Source: Noviherbaspirillum cavernae (GTDB lineage: Bacteria; Pseudomonadota; Gammaproteobacteria; Burkholderiales; Burkholderiaceae_D). Taken from it: a stretch of DNA of 64,000 bases. The notes below the pieces were generated by a model, which saw nothing but the letters and a program-made list of their open reading frames with translations, was not told the origin of the DNA and searched no databases. Where the stretch lies: the NCBI RefSeq assembly GCF_003590875.1, contig NZ_QYUN01000002.1, positions 1,736,001 to 1,800,000 of the forward strand, in the 5' to 3' direction. Every line of letters begins with the position of its first letter. The stretch's first letter is position 1. Positions 10,301 to 20,100 of the stretch are shown here, in pieces. The position numbers and the translations under genes are program-made.

Positions 10301-10424
10301 GGCGAAGTTGCGGCTGATGGTCAAGCGAATTTTGCGCAAGTACAAGTATCCGCCGGTCAAGCAGGAAGAGGCGGTGCAACTGGTGCTGGCGCAAGCAGAG
10401 ACCTTGAGTGCCGATTGGGCGTAA
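7344..10424 (+). CDS. hsdR: Type I restriction enzyme endonuclease/translocase subunit HsdR
   Basis: HsdR is the motor and nuclease of the restriction complex: it translocates DNA with ATP and cuts at a distance from the site. The 1026-aa product has the PD-(D/E)XK nuclease core near residues 138-155 (RPDI ... LLELKNP), Walker A (TQGSGKS, near 297), DEAH box ([12 protein letters not shown], near 402), the AFTGTP motif III, and a helicase C-lobe ([15 protein letters not shown]). I chose ATG 7344 ([10 protein letters not shown]) because that is where the family usually starts; an ATG at 7308 lies within the palindrome. It is the last gene of the hsd operon, 127 bp after fic. Confidence 0.95.
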   Translation: MTEDQLEQETLVWLADVGYRTLYGPDIAPDGDAPERADYRQVVLVDRLRDAVARLNPTIPLAAREDAVRRVLNLDVPVLLSANRAFHQWLVNGVPVEYQKDGETRGDFVRLIDFANITANEWLAVNQFSIKGPQHTRRPDIILFVNGLPLVLLELKNPADEDADIWKAYDQIQTYKEQIPDVFQYNEVLVISDGTEARLGSLSANAERFLAWRTIDGVTLDPLGQFNELETLVRGVLAPAYLLDYLRFFVLFEDDGTLVKKIAGYHQFHAVRAAIAQVVAASRPGGSQKGGVVWHTQGSGKSITMTCFAARVMREAAMENPTIVVITDRNDLDGQLFGVFSLSQDLLREQPVQGQTRQDLRAILGNRPSGGIVFATIQKFMPGEDEDTFPVLSERHNIVVIADEAHRTQYGFEARFKGDAKGYQVGYAQHLRDALPNATFVAFTGTPVSSEDRDTRAVFGDYIHVYDMQQARDDGATVAIYYESRLARLGLKAEDLPAIDAEVDELAEDEEGDEQAKLKSRWAALEKVVGAEPRIKQVAADLVAHFEERSQAQSGKAMVVAMSRDICVHLYDAIVALRPDWHDPDPEKGALKIVMTGSASDKALLRPHIYARQVKKRLEKRFKDPADPLRLVIVRDMWLTGFDAPCVHTLYVDKPMKGHNLMQAIARVNRVFRDKQGGLVVDYIGIANDLKQALKEYTASNGRGRPTVDAHEAYAVLEEKLDVLRAMLHGFDYSGFITGGHKLLAQTANHVLGIKEGKKRFADVALAMSKAFTLCCTLEEAKAVREEVAFFQAVKVLLTKKDITAKKKTDEERELAIRQIIGSAVVSNDVVDIFGAAGLDKPNIGILDDEFLAEVRNLPERNLAVELLERLLEGEIKSRFAGNVIQNQKFSELLTNVIKRYQNRSIETAQVIEELIEMAKKFKEAADRGAELGLNADELAFYDALANNEESVRELGDETLRKIAHELAENLRQNVSVDWSVRESVRAKLRLMVKRILRKYKYPPVKQEEAVQLVLAQAETLSADWA

Positions 10425-11151
10425 ATCGACTAAATCCGCTGGCGATGTACGGTCGTACGGCGGCCATGACTGCTATCAGTAGCCCGAATGGTGATTTGTA
10501 ATGTTATGCCGCACGGGGCTGCGTGACGACGGTCGCCCCAGCATTAACCAGTAAATCCAGGCGTGCACCCAACAAGAGCCATGCTTGGCACTGCTCTTCT
10601 TTCAATTCTTGTCGTTGATAAATACGAATCAGCTTTTTTTGTTCGACATGATTCAGGCATTTTTCAATGATATCTGGCCGTACTCCAAGCGATCCCATCA
10701 TAGTAGCGCCTGTTCGCCGTAGGTCATGCGGGCTCCATTTTCCACTCGTCATCATTAGCGTTCCCACCGCCTTGCTACGATTTTTCATGGGCTGCTGTCG
10801 TTGACGGTCGCCCACTTGCTTCGAGATGCTCTTTTTGTCAATCGGCATATCCTTTTTGTTCTCTGCAGGATAGCACCAGCGATTTTCTCCACTAATTTCA
10901 AGCAACGCTTCAAATTGCTTAATTGCAAAAGGAGATAAAAAAACCGTATGCGCCTTTTTATTTTTGGCGTTGGCAACAGGAATGTGCCATCTTCCTTCTT
11001 TGAGATCGATATCGCACCATTCCGCTTGCAGTAACTCGCCAACACGGCAACAGGTGGCTAACAAGATCCACAATGCCAGCTCGGTCGATTTTTGAAGTTT
11101 CGCGGCAGGCAGCTTGTTCAACAGTTCGCCAATTTCAACTTCACTTAGAGC

Positions 11152-11622
11152 CTATCCCGGTAGGCCTATGCTTCGCCAGGTGATAATGCCGCAGGCGAGA
11201 TGAAGGAACGCGAGATGGTTCTTCGCCTTCTTGGCCCAACGAATCAGCAAGCCACGAAACCGGTTCAGCCAGCTATGCGTACGCTCCACCACCCAGCGGC
11301 GGGCTCTCGTTCCCGTCTGCCGCTGCTGCGCTTCCTCCCCGCGTGACCGGATGTGCGCCCGGTAGCCCAATTCAAGCGCCAACTGCTGGATCTGCGGATA
11401 GTCATAGCCCTTGTCCAGGCACAGTCCTTGTGGCCACACCGCAAGCAATGACGGTCGCCCCACTTCCAGCGACTCCAGTGTCGGTCGCGCCAGCTTCATG
11501 TCATGGCGGTTCGCACCATCAATGACGATGGCCAGGGGAATGCCGTGTGCGTCCGTCAGCAGGCTGCGCTTGACGCCGCCTTTGCCGCGATCCGTTGGAT
11601 TGGGGCCGATTTTTTTCCCCAC
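11152..11622 (-). CDS. IS5-family transposase, C-terminal catalytic frame (OrfB)
   Basis: A 156-aa frame starting with GKKIGPNPTDRGKGGVKRSL and containing the second Asp (LDKGYD) and the catalytic Glu region (RRWVVERTHSWLNRFR) of the DDE transposase core. It overlaps OrfA by 104 bp and lies one base forward of it at the poly-A tract near 11611-11617. The frame opens with GTG, but production as a fusion with OrfA through frameshifting is the likely route. The stop lies within the left inverted repeat. Confidence 0.88.
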   Translation of the reverse strand: MGKKIGPNPTDRGKGGVKRSLLTDAHGIPLAIVIDGANRHDMKLARPTLESLEVGRPSLLAVWPQGLCLDKGYDYPQIQQLALELGYRAHIRSRGEEAQQRQTGTRARRWVVERTHSWLNRFRGLLIRWAKKAKNHLAFLHLACGIITWRSIGLPG

Positions 11623-11977
11623 CCAGAGGAGCCTTGGTCATCGCGCCGTCGAGTGACAGCCAGGACCAGTCGATTTCCCGCAACGCCGCTGCCGACAACA
11701 GCCCATGCATCCAGAACTCCTCGAACACGCCGGCATCAACCCATTCCTGAAAGCGCCGATGCGCCGAACTGCTGGAACAAATGCCGGTACCGTTCAATGC
11801 ATTCCACTGGCAACCGGTACGCAACACGAACAAGATCGCATCCATGGCTGCCCGGTCGCAGACACGCGGGTTATGGCAGCCCAGCGGATGTGGCTTGCGT
11901 GGCGGTAAAAGCGGCTCCATTTGCGCCCAGAGTCTGTCTGGCAAACGCCAGCCGTCGTCCTGCTTGACCATGCCCAT
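11519..11977 (-). CDS. IS5-family transposase, N-terminal frame (OrfA)
   Basis: A 152-aa frame with the DUF4096-type N-terminal domain of IS5/IS427 transposases (LPDRLWAQMEPLLPP, AMDAILFVLRTGCQWNAL, HRRFQEWVDAGVF) followed by the first catalytic aspartate region (WSWLSLDGAMTKAPLGG). After that point the frame leaves the family and continues as an arginine-rich tail. The family sequence continues in OrfB from a run of seven A residues, so a full transposase needs a frame change there. Confidence 0.88.
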   Translation of the reverse strand: MGMVKQDDGWRLPDRLWAQMEPLLPPRKPHPLGCHNPRVCDRAAMDAILFVLRTGCQWNALNGTGICSSSSAHRRFQEWVDAGVFEEFWMHGLLSAAALREIDWSWLSLDGAMTKAPLGGEKNRPQSNGSRQRRRQAQPADGRTRHSPGHRH

Positions 11978-12768
11978 GTCGAACCTCCTTCGCCAACATG
12001 CGCTTGGACCACCATTTACCTCGCAATTTCCCTTGCCGACGGCCTACCGGGATAGGCTCTTAATACTCGGTCGCGTTCTACCTTTTTGCCGAAATTGTTC
12101 CGTTTCAGAAAAGAAGTGGGGTCATGCGGAAGTATTTCTCGCGTGATCCCATAACCGAACATCTGGCGCAGGTCGCCAAGTAGATTGCGTGCAATGATAG
12201 GCGCGCCGCGTTCAACAGCTCCGTCCAAAATACCCGTAATCATTGCGCGGGTTACGTCTTCGGCAGCAACATCACCGATCTTGGGGAAAACATCCTTTTC
12301 AAAACTGCGGTGCACTTCAGCACCGCCATCCTTGCGCCGACCTAATTCACGGCGCTTCCATTGATCGAACAAGGTTTTTACCGTCAGTCGGGCGGCCGCC
12401 TTTGCTTGCTCCTGCCGTGCGGCTTTTTCTGCGGCCTGCTTGGCTACTTCCTGTTGCGCTTTTTGTTGGACAGGATCAATGCCTTGCTTGCGCATAAGCT
12501 TCATGTTCAATGCCGATGCGCGGGCATGGGAAAGCGATATCCTGGGGTAGGGGCCGATATCGACCCAGTTGGCCTTATTGCCTACCTTATAGCGATACAG
12601 CCATGTCTTTGCGTTCGTATTCATGAACACACGCAGAGGCCTCCGCCATCATTTAAAAATGCATCCTTGCGGTCCATCGCCTTGGCATGTTTGACATCGT
12701 AGTCAGTCAGGATTGCCATGAAACCTCCCATGTAAGTGGCATCGCCGTTCCCGCTGTTTCGGCTTAGT

Positions 12769-12821
12769 CCGTGACACTTTCCGTGACACCTTTATGCACG
12801 CAACAATCTGGAATCTGTTGC
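12769..12821. repeat. Direct and inverted repeats between integrase and attachment site
   Basis: TCCGTGACAC occurs twice in tandem (12768-12777 and 12780-12789) with a 12-bp period. Just beyond, GCAACA (12800-12805) and TGTTGC (12816-12821) form an inverted repeat. These lie upstream of the integrase start and inside the element end. They are candidate arm-type integrase or excisionase sites, or an operator for the integrase promoter. Confidence 0.4.
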
Positions 12822-12832
12822 AACCTTCTGGG

Positions 12833-12838
12833 ATTATA
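12833..12838 (-). promoter_or_regulatory. Candidate integrase -10 box
   Basis: On the minus strand TATAAT occurs at 12838-12833 in a strongly A+T-rich stretch about 115 bp upstream of the integrase ATG. A good -35 box is not obvious. This is the only consensus -10 hexamer noted in the gap between the gene and the tRNA fragment. Confidence 0.35.
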
Positions 12839-12930
12839 TAATATTTAAGCTATTGAATATAAAGAGAAAAAATTCTAATTTTGTCTAAGAATACTTTAGC
12901 GTTTTTTGCGAAATAGTGCTTTTTACCTAA

Positions 12931-12975
12931 CTACGAACCAAGGGGTCGTGGGTTCGATTCCTGCCAGCCGCACCA
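12931..12975 (+). other. attR: 45-bp 3' segment of tRNA-Arg(ACG)
   Basis: The segment begins in the anticodon loop (CTACGAACC, anticodon ACG), continues through the variable loop, the T arm (GTGGG-TTCGATT-CCTGC, which pairs) and the 3' acceptor strand CAGCCGC-A-CCA. No 5' half (expected to begin GCGGCTG) precedes it; the sequence to the left is A+T-rich element DNA. It is therefore not a functional tRNA gene but the duplicated 3' end left at the island boundary. The identity call as Arg(ACG) comes from the anticodon and the stem sequences. Confidence 0.82.
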
Positions 12976-12982
12976 AATATGA

Positions 12983-13013
12983 GGGGTTAGATCGCAAGAT
13001 CTAACCCCTTTTT
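12983..13013 (+). terminator. Rho-independent terminator after the tRNA 3' segment
   Basis: A perfect 11-bp stem, GGGGTTAGATC (12983-12993) and GATCTAACCCC (12998-13008), with loop GCAA, is followed by TTTTT. It was probably the terminator of the tRNA-Arg gene, now separated from the intact gene by the island. Confidence 0.92.
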
Positions 13014-13244
13014 GGTTTATGGCCTGCGCATAGCTGCAAGTTCGTTTGCGCACAGGCACTTCATTTTTCTTCCTTTTCAGTCACGGCCTTCAGGCCAGTC
13101 ATTCGCCCGTTGCCTGTGGGCGCATCGTCTCGGATTTTGAGTTTCAGACTCTGCTACGCATGTCCGGAGCAGGTCAGGGTGTTTGCATGAGAACGGCGCA
13201 GGAGGCGATGCGATGCTTCGCAGTCGGATAAATGGAACGTCCGA

Positions 13245-13907
13245 TCAGAGCACTTCGATATCGACGCAGAAGCTGTAGCCTTGGCCGTGTTCGGTGCGGA
13301 GGGGGAGCTTTTCCCCGGTGCGGTTTTGCCAGCGGCGACGCAGCCTGCTGACCAGTTGGTCGAGATGGCGGTCGTCGTAATCCAGCCAATCGGTGCCGAA
13401 TGCCCTGGCAATGTCGGGTCTGGATACCACTTTGCCTGCATTGCGCGCCAGCAGTTCCAGCAGTGTCATTTCCAGGGCGCTCATGGTTTCCTCATGGCCG
13501 CCCGGTGCGCACAGGCTGCGTTCAAGCATGTTGAGGCGCCATGTGTCGCTGACGATGCGCCGTGCGATGGCTGACACGTACGCCGACAGTTCGTTGAGCC
13601 GGATCGGCTTGATCAGATAGTGATCGGCACCTTTCCTGAGTCCATTGATCTTGTCGTTGATGCTGCCGCGTGCGGTGAGCATGATCGCGCCGATGTGTGG
13701 ATGTGTTTTGCTCAGGCTTTCCGCGACTGCGAAGCCGTCGCCGTCGGGCAGGCCGACATCGATGATGGCGATTTCGGCGTGGTCGATCAAGGGAGTGAAT
13801 TCCGCAACGCTGCCTGCTTCCTGCACTTGATGCCCTTCGCTGCGAAGAAAATCCGCAACCTCTTCGCGAAGAGCCACTTCATCTTCCAGCAGCAATACCT
13901 TGGCCAT
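13245..13907 (-). CDS. OmpR-family response regulator
   Basis: A 220-aa two-component regulator. The receiver (residues 1-115) has the acidic pair Glu8/Asp9, phospho-acceptor Asp50 (IIDVGLPDGDG), Thr78 and Lys100 (LIKPIRL). The C-terminal half (about 125-218) is a winged helix with LEMTLLELLARNAGKVVSR and a recognition segment DDRHLDQLVSRLRRR. It is divergent from the giant surface-protein gene, whose operon leads to a sensor kinase at 26350-28410, the natural partner. Three CTGAC-type repeats at 13961-13990 lie just upstream of its own promoter, consistent with autoregulation. It is first of a candidate regulon that also includes pgaABCD. Confidence 0.9.
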   Translation of the reverse strand: MAKVLLLEDEVALREEVADFLRSEGHQVQEAGSVAEFTPLIDHAEIAIIDVGLPDGDGFAVAESLSKTHPHIGAIMLTARGSINDKINGLRKGADHYLIKPIRLNELSAYVSAIARRIVSDTWRLNMLERSLCAPGGHEETMSALEMTLLELLARNAGKVVSRPDIARAFGTDWLDYDDRHLDQLVSRLRRRWQNRTGEKLPLRTEHGQGYSFCVDIEVL

Positions 13908-13940
13908 ATCGATTTGATTTCAATAATTTCCTGCGGGAAA

Positions 13941-13990
13941 ATTGTAGCACCTGTTTCATATCTGGCAGAACTGTCAGAAGTTGTCAGGAA
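13941..13990 (-). promoter_or_regulatory. Tandem CTGAC repeats and -10 box upstream of the regulator gene
   Basis: Read on the minus strand, CTGACA, CTGACA and CTGCCA follow one another at 10- and 9-bp steps (13990 down to 13961), each after a TT/TC pair. TACAAT, close to a consensus -10, follows at 13946-13941, placed so that the repeats cover the -35 region. Direct repeats at one helical turn are the usual site form for OmpR/PhoB-type regulators. The same array occurs at 56636-56664 before pgaABCD. Binding is inferred. Confidence 0.55.
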
Positions 13991-14125
13991 TGGCTCGGAT
14001 ATTTCCTACAAAATGCGACCGCTTGTAAAAAGTGCATTCAAGCAAGAACGGCCGCCATGCTCTGATTGATTCTCTCCATAGGACGGGATCGGCGGTCGAT
14101 TTGTTAAAAATCCATCCATTCCGCC

Positions 14126-17100
14126 ATGCGTCGCTTCTCTCTCTTGCGCCGGATTTTTCGCGTCGCTTCTGATCGTCGGTCTTTCCGTTCCCTGCTGCTC
14201 GTTTTTGCTGCAATGGCTTGTTCCGGCCAGGCGCTCGCCGCGCTCGATGTGTCGATGAGTGTCACGCCGGGCTACGCGAATCCGATCTATCCCGGCGACA
14301 TCACTTCGTTTCGGATCAGCCTGAGCAATAGCAACGCGGTATCGGCGGTCACCGGCGTCGGCTTCACCAACTCCATGCCGGCACAGATCACGGTTGCCGG
14401 TGTTGGTGTCAAGTCTTATTCCTGCGTGGACGGCGACGGGACGAGCGCTGCAACGAGCGGCACTGTGACTGCCAGCGGCAGCACGATCAGTCTGTCCGGT
14501 GGTTCGGTGCCGAAAGCGAAGGCGGGCGGGGCCAGCGGCAAGTGCGATATCGACGTCGAAGTGACGTCGCTGGTGCGCAACAACGCTTTCATCAATACGA
14601 TAGCGGCGGGCGCCGTCACAGGTACCGACAACACCGGTGCGGTCGCCAACGGCACGCAGGCGCAGCAATCTATCAACGTCAATAATTTCGCGCTGCCCAC
14701 CATCAGCAAGAGTTTTTCCTCCTCCATCATCGTCAAGGGCGACGAGACGGTTCGCCTGAGCATGGTGATCAGCAACGCCAGCGGCGCGACCACGCTGCCG
14801 CTGAACGGCGCAAGCGATTCTCCGGCATTTGCGTTGCGCGACACATTGCCGGCAGGTTTGCAGGTGGCGACGACGCCGAATGCGACGGCAACGTGTAGCG
14901 GGGCGGGCGTTGCTCCCGCATTTTCTCCTGCGGCGGGAAATACGGTTCTCACCGCAGTCGGCGGAACTGTGGCGGCAGGCGGCACTTGCACGCTGGCGGT
15001 CGATCTGGTGGGCACGACCACCGGTGGCGCTTACAACAAGGATGTCGTCAACACGATCAGCCGCACCGCCGATTTCGGCAACAAGCGCGGCCTGGTGCCG
15101 GCCAGCGATGCGACTGCCAGCCTGTCGATCCATTCCCTGCTGCGGGTTGCGAAGCAATTCACTCTCGGCACGATCAGTGCGGGACAGCAGTCGACGCTGG
15201 TGATCACGCTGAACAACGATAGCCCGGTCAGCCCGATCACGCTGACTACCTTTGCCGATAGTCCGATCGACGGCATCGGCAATCCGTCATACGGTCTGAA
15301 GGTGTCGGGCACACCGACCACCACCTGCGGCGGCACGGCCACTGCGACAGGCGGCAATATCGGCATCACGATGACAGGCGGTGCCATTCCGGCCAAGGGC
15401 AGTTGCACCATCACCGTTCCCTATAAAGGTACCCTGCAGGCCGCCGGCACGCCGCAAGCCTTCACCAACACGATTGCCGAAGGCGCGGTCGGCACGTCCG
15501 ATCCCGACATCGTCAGCAAGTCCGCGACCCATAGCGTCACGGTGGTGGATCAACTGCTGATCAACAAGAGCTCGAATCCGGCGAAGATCGCTGCCGGCAA
15601 TCCGATCCAGTACACGATCACGATCAACAATTATTCGTCTTCACCATTGAGCAATGTGGTGTTGACCGATCCCTTGCCCTCAGGTGTGCTGGCGCTCCCC
15701 GCCATGCCGGCAGCACCGTCCTTGTCGGGCACCGGATGTTCGGGCTTGTCGCACAACATCCCGTCTTTGCCGGCATCGATGGCGACACCGCGATTCACGA
15801 TCGGCACGGTGCCCGCCGGCACAGGCGCTGCGCCGGGCGCCTGTTCCGTGACGTTCTGGGCCATGGCGCCCAAGAGTTCGGGCGTCAGCACCGTTTTGAC
15901 GAACACCATCCCCGCCGGCAATGTCGGGGTGGGCGGAATCTACAACACGAACGTCTCCAGCGCGGCTGCGACTGTCGATTCCACCATCACGATCAGCAAG
16001 GTATTCAATCCGAGCAGCACGTCGGAAGGGACCGTGTCGCTGCTGACGCTGACGCTGACCAACATCTCGTCCCAGGCGGTAACGAATGCCGGCTTCACCG
16101 ACAATCTGCCACTCGGCTCGACCGGCCTGCAACTGGTCGTCGCCAATCCGGCCAGCGCCTCGACGACATGCGGCGGCGCGCTCACCGCTGTCCCGGGCAG
16201 CAACAGCATTTCGCTGAGCGGCGCGAACATACCGGCGCGCGCCAACAACGGCACCGGTGCGTTCGGCACCTGCCAGGTGCAGGTCAAGGTGATCGGCCCC
16301 GCGGGCACGTACGTCAACACGCTGCCGGCGGGCGCGCTGACCGGAACGCAGCTGTATGCCGACGGTACCACCGACACCATCAGCAGTCCCGGTCCGGTGT
16401 CGGCCAGCCTGACCTATACCTCTGCATTGGCGGCATCGAAAGTCTTCTCGCCGGCCACGGTCAGTTCCGGCGGCAAGGCGACGGTGCGCATCAATCTGAC
16501 GAACAAGGACACCGGTACGCTGAATAACGTCAGCGTCATCGACCCGCTGCCCGCCGGCATGACGATCGCGTCGCCATCGAATGCCTACAGCACCTGCGGC
16601 GGCAGTCCGGTGATTACCGCAACGCCAGGCGCGGCCTCGGCATCGGTGAGCGGTGTCGTGCTGCCGCCGAACGGCAAGTGCGATTTCTTGTTTGATGTTA
16701 TCGCCACTGGTGCGTCGAACTGGGTCAATACCATCCCGGTTGGCAATGTGACGGCAACGGGCGGAGTGCAGAACGTGTTGCCGGTGACGGCCACCCTGCA
16801 AAACAGCACTGCCGGGGCGGTGATTGTCACCAACAACACCAATCCCAACAGCTTGTCGGCACCGGGCGCATCGAGCGTGCTGACCGTAAACATCAGCAAT
16901 ACCGGATCGGTGGCGCTGAGCGGCCTCGGCCTGGTCAACCACTTCACCGTCAATGGCTTGGCCAACGGCACGCCGACCGGCATGCGCGTCGCTTCCACGG
17001 CGAACCTCGGCACGACCTGCCCGGGCGGCATCGTCAGCACCAGCGCCGACGGCACCAGCGTGACGCTGTCGAATGCGACGCTGGCAGCAGGTGCTTCGTG

Positions 17101-20100
17101 CACGATCACGGCCAATGTCACGCTGAACACGACCGGCACGGTGCAGGACACGATTCCGGTCGGCGCGATCACCAGCAGCCAGGGCATCAGCAATACCTTG
17201 CTGACCGTGACCAGTTTGTCCGCAGGGGCGAACATTGGCGTCATCAAGCAATTCACACCGGCGGTCATCAAGCCGGGCGATCGTTCCCGGCTGCGCCTGA
17301 CATTCATCAATCCGGTCACGCTTGCGCTGAACGATTTGACTGCGGTCGACAACCTGCCGGCCGGCCTCGTCGTTCCCGCGGGAGCGAACCCGATGACGAC
17401 CTGTTCTGGCGCGACTGTTTCGGCGCCGACTGCAAACCAGGTAAAGGTCACGGGCGGATCGCTGCCTGCGGCAACTACCGGCACATCCACGACCTGTTAC
17501 GCGGAAATCGACGTGCAGGCCGCGAGCGTCGGTTCCTACACGAACATCATCGTGGTCGGTGATGTCACCGGCACGATCGGAGGCGGCTCGGCCAGCAATC
17601 CGTCGCCGGGCACATCCACTCTGGAAGTACGCAATCCGGTCACCATCGGCAAGGCGATCGCGCCTGCGTCGGTCACGCCGGGCACGCCCGCGACTGTCAC
17701 CCTCACGCTGACCAACAGCAACGCTATCGCGCTGACCAATGCGGTGCTGACCGACAATCTGCCGGCCAACGTGGTTGTCGCACAGGCTCCGAATGCATCG
17801 ACCACTTGCGCAGGTGGCGTGATATCCGCACCGATCTCGGCGACCTCGGTCGCCCTGACCGGCGCGACATTGCCGGCCAACGGTTCCTGCACGGTGAAGT
17901 TCGACGTCGTCAGCAATATCGCCGGCGTGTACGTCAACACCATCCCGGCCGGCAACCTGGTCACGGCGCAAGGCGTCACGAATGAAACGCCGGCCAGCGC
18001 GACACTGAGCCTGCTCGATCCACCGACCGTCAACAAGCAGTTCAGCCCGATTGCGATTTCCGCAAACGGAAAATCGACGCTCACCATCGTGCTGGGCAAT
18101 ACCAACAGCACGGACGCGACCCTGAGCGCGGCGCTGGTCGATACCTTGCCGACTTTGCCGGGCAATATCGTCGTCGCCACGCCCAACAACCTGAGCGGCA
18201 CCTGCACGCTGGCTAGCGTCAGCGCACCGGCCGGCGGCGCGACGGTGACTTACGCGAGCGGGGCGAAGATTCCTGCTGGCGGCTGCACGATCAGTGTCGA
18301 TGTCACCGGCACGGTCGAAGGCACGTACAACAACTTCATTCCTGCTGGCGCGCTGGTCACGAACATTGGCAAAAATGTGCAGCCTGCCAGCGCCAATCTG
18401 GAAATCAGCCCGCTCGGCTTCGTTTCCGGCAAGGTGTTCAAGGACAACAACGTGGTGCCGAACGGGACGTTCGAGCTCGGCACCGATGTCGCCATCGCGA
18501 ATGTGGCGCTCACGCTGACCGGCACCAGCTACGGCCCTGATGGCGTCGCCGGCGGTGGCGACGATACGGCGGTGAGCCTGAACACGGTCACCGACGCATT
18601 GGGCAACTATGCATTCACCGGCCTCAATCCCGGCAGCTATTCGGTAACGGAAACGGTACAGCCGGCCGGCACGATGAACGGCATCACGACTGCCGGCACG
18701 ATCGCAGGCGCGGGCGGCGGCATTGCCGGCACTGCGACCGGCATCGCCGTCACGCCGAGCCGCATCTCGAATATCGTCCTGAACAAGGATGGCAGCGGCA
18801 AGGTCTCCGTATCGGCGAACAACAATTTTGCCGAAGTGGTGCCGTCGTCCATTGGCGGCAAGGTCTTTCTCGATCAGAACAACAACGGCGTGCAGGATCT
18901 CGCCGATACGGCGCTGCCCGGTGTGACGGTCGAGCTGCTGAACGCATCGTCCGTCGTGGTTGCGACGACGGTGACGGACGCCAACGGCGCATACAGCTTC
19001 AACAATCTCGTGCCCGGCAAGTACTCGGTGCGCGAGCCGACCCAACCGGAGAATACCGTCAACGGCAAGACCGTTGCCGGCACGGTCGGCAATGGCGGCA
19101 CCGCAGGCACGCCGACGGCGAACACCGTGCTGCCGAGCGTGATTGCCAATATCACGCTGCCGCCGGGAACCGCAACCACTGGCAATAATTTCGCGGAAGC
19201 GCCAAGTGGACGCCAGATTTCCGGCCGCGTGTTCACCGACCCGAACAATGACGGCGTGTTCAACGCGGGCGATATCGGCCTCGCGGGCGTGACCATCAAT
19301 CTGAGCGGAACCGACGTCAATGGCACGGCGGTCACGCGGACCACGACTACCGGCCCCGACGGACGCTACACCTTCATCGGCCTGGCGGAAGGGACGTATA
19401 CCGTCACCGAACCAACGCAGCCGCTGCGCACCGACAACGGCATTACTACTGCCGGTTCGACCGGTGGCACGGCAACCGTCGTGGCGGTGAAGCCGTCCGC
19501 GATTTCGGCGATCAATCTGACCGGCACCAATTCGATTTCGGTCGATAACAATTTCGCCGAAATTCCGATTCTGGTCGGCGTTGTGTCGGGCAAGGTGTAT
19601 GCCGATGCCAACGACAATGGCGTGGCTGAAGCGGGTGAGAAGGGCATTGGTGGCGTCAAGCTGAGCCTGACCGGCACCGATGTCAACGGCAGTACCGTGA
19701 ACCTGAGCACGACCACGGCGGCCGACGGCAGTTACAGCTTCAACAACCTGCCGCCGAGCAATGCCGCCGGTTACACGATTACAGAGCTTCAGCCGGCGCT
19801 GTACAAGGATGGCAAGACCACCGTCGCTGCCGGCAATCCCGGCACGGCGGCATCCAGCAAGCCGGTTCTGTCGAACAACAGCGATGTCATCCGCAATGTG
19901 AGCGTGATCGCGGGCGATGTCCTGACCGGCTACAACTTCGGCGAGATCGGCGGATTGTCGCTGAAGCCGCCGATCGTCAATGGTTACGTGTATCTGGATC
20001 GCGACCATACCCGCGTGCGTCCGACCGATGGCAGCGCCGCAGGTCTGGAAGGATGGACCGCGCAACTGACGCAGAACGGCACGGCGGTCTGCACCACCAC

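Larger units (their letters stand above)
11148..12059 (-). mobile_element. IS5-family insertion sequence, 912 bp
   Basis: The ends are perfect 19-bp inverted repeats: GAGCCTATCCCGGTAGGCC at 11148-11166 and its complement at 12041-12059. A TTA target duplication flanks the element (11145-11147 and 12060-12062). It encodes two overlapping transposase frames in the DDE IS5 style with the IS427-group layout. The copy looks intact: repeats, target duplication and both frames are preserved, so insertion may be recent. It sits inside the island integrase gene. Confidence 0.93.
10504..12719 (-). pseudogene. P4-type tyrosine integrase, split by an IS and a frameshift
   Basis: The N-terminal part is encoded from the ATG at 12719 (MAILTDYDVKHAKAMDRK) with DUF4102-like and SAM-like regions. 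The C-terminal part (10504-11147) holds the catalytic residues: Arg in CCRVGEL, HDLRRT, His in LNHVEQKK and Tyr in RIYQRQ. Two lesions are seen. An AG duplication at about 12635-12638 shifts frame by two and gives a stop at codon 33. The 912-bp IS at 11148-12059 then splits the frame after RDRVL. Removing the IS and one TTA copy restores the join ...RDRVL-SEVEIGELL. Active copies would catalyse island integration and excision at the tRNA site. Confidence 0.9.
1..12975. mobile_element. Right part of a genomic island integrated at tRNA-Arg(ACG)
   Basis: Seen: a tyrosine-recombinase gene close to a 45-bp copy of a tRNA 3' end, with an accessory cargo (type I restriction-modification, Fic, winged-helix and unknown proteins) to its left and ordinary chromosomal genes to its right. 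Known: P4-type integrases insert elements at tRNA 3' ends and leave a duplicated 3' segment at the far end. Inferred: the intact tRNA-Arg gene and left end lie beyond the window start. The integrase is broken, so the island is probably fixed unless another recombinase acts on it. The left boundary cannot be seen. Confidence 0.7.

Noticed and set aside
12931..12975. Functional tRNA-Arg gene
   Set aside because: The D arm and 5' acceptor strand are missing; only the 3' segment is present.
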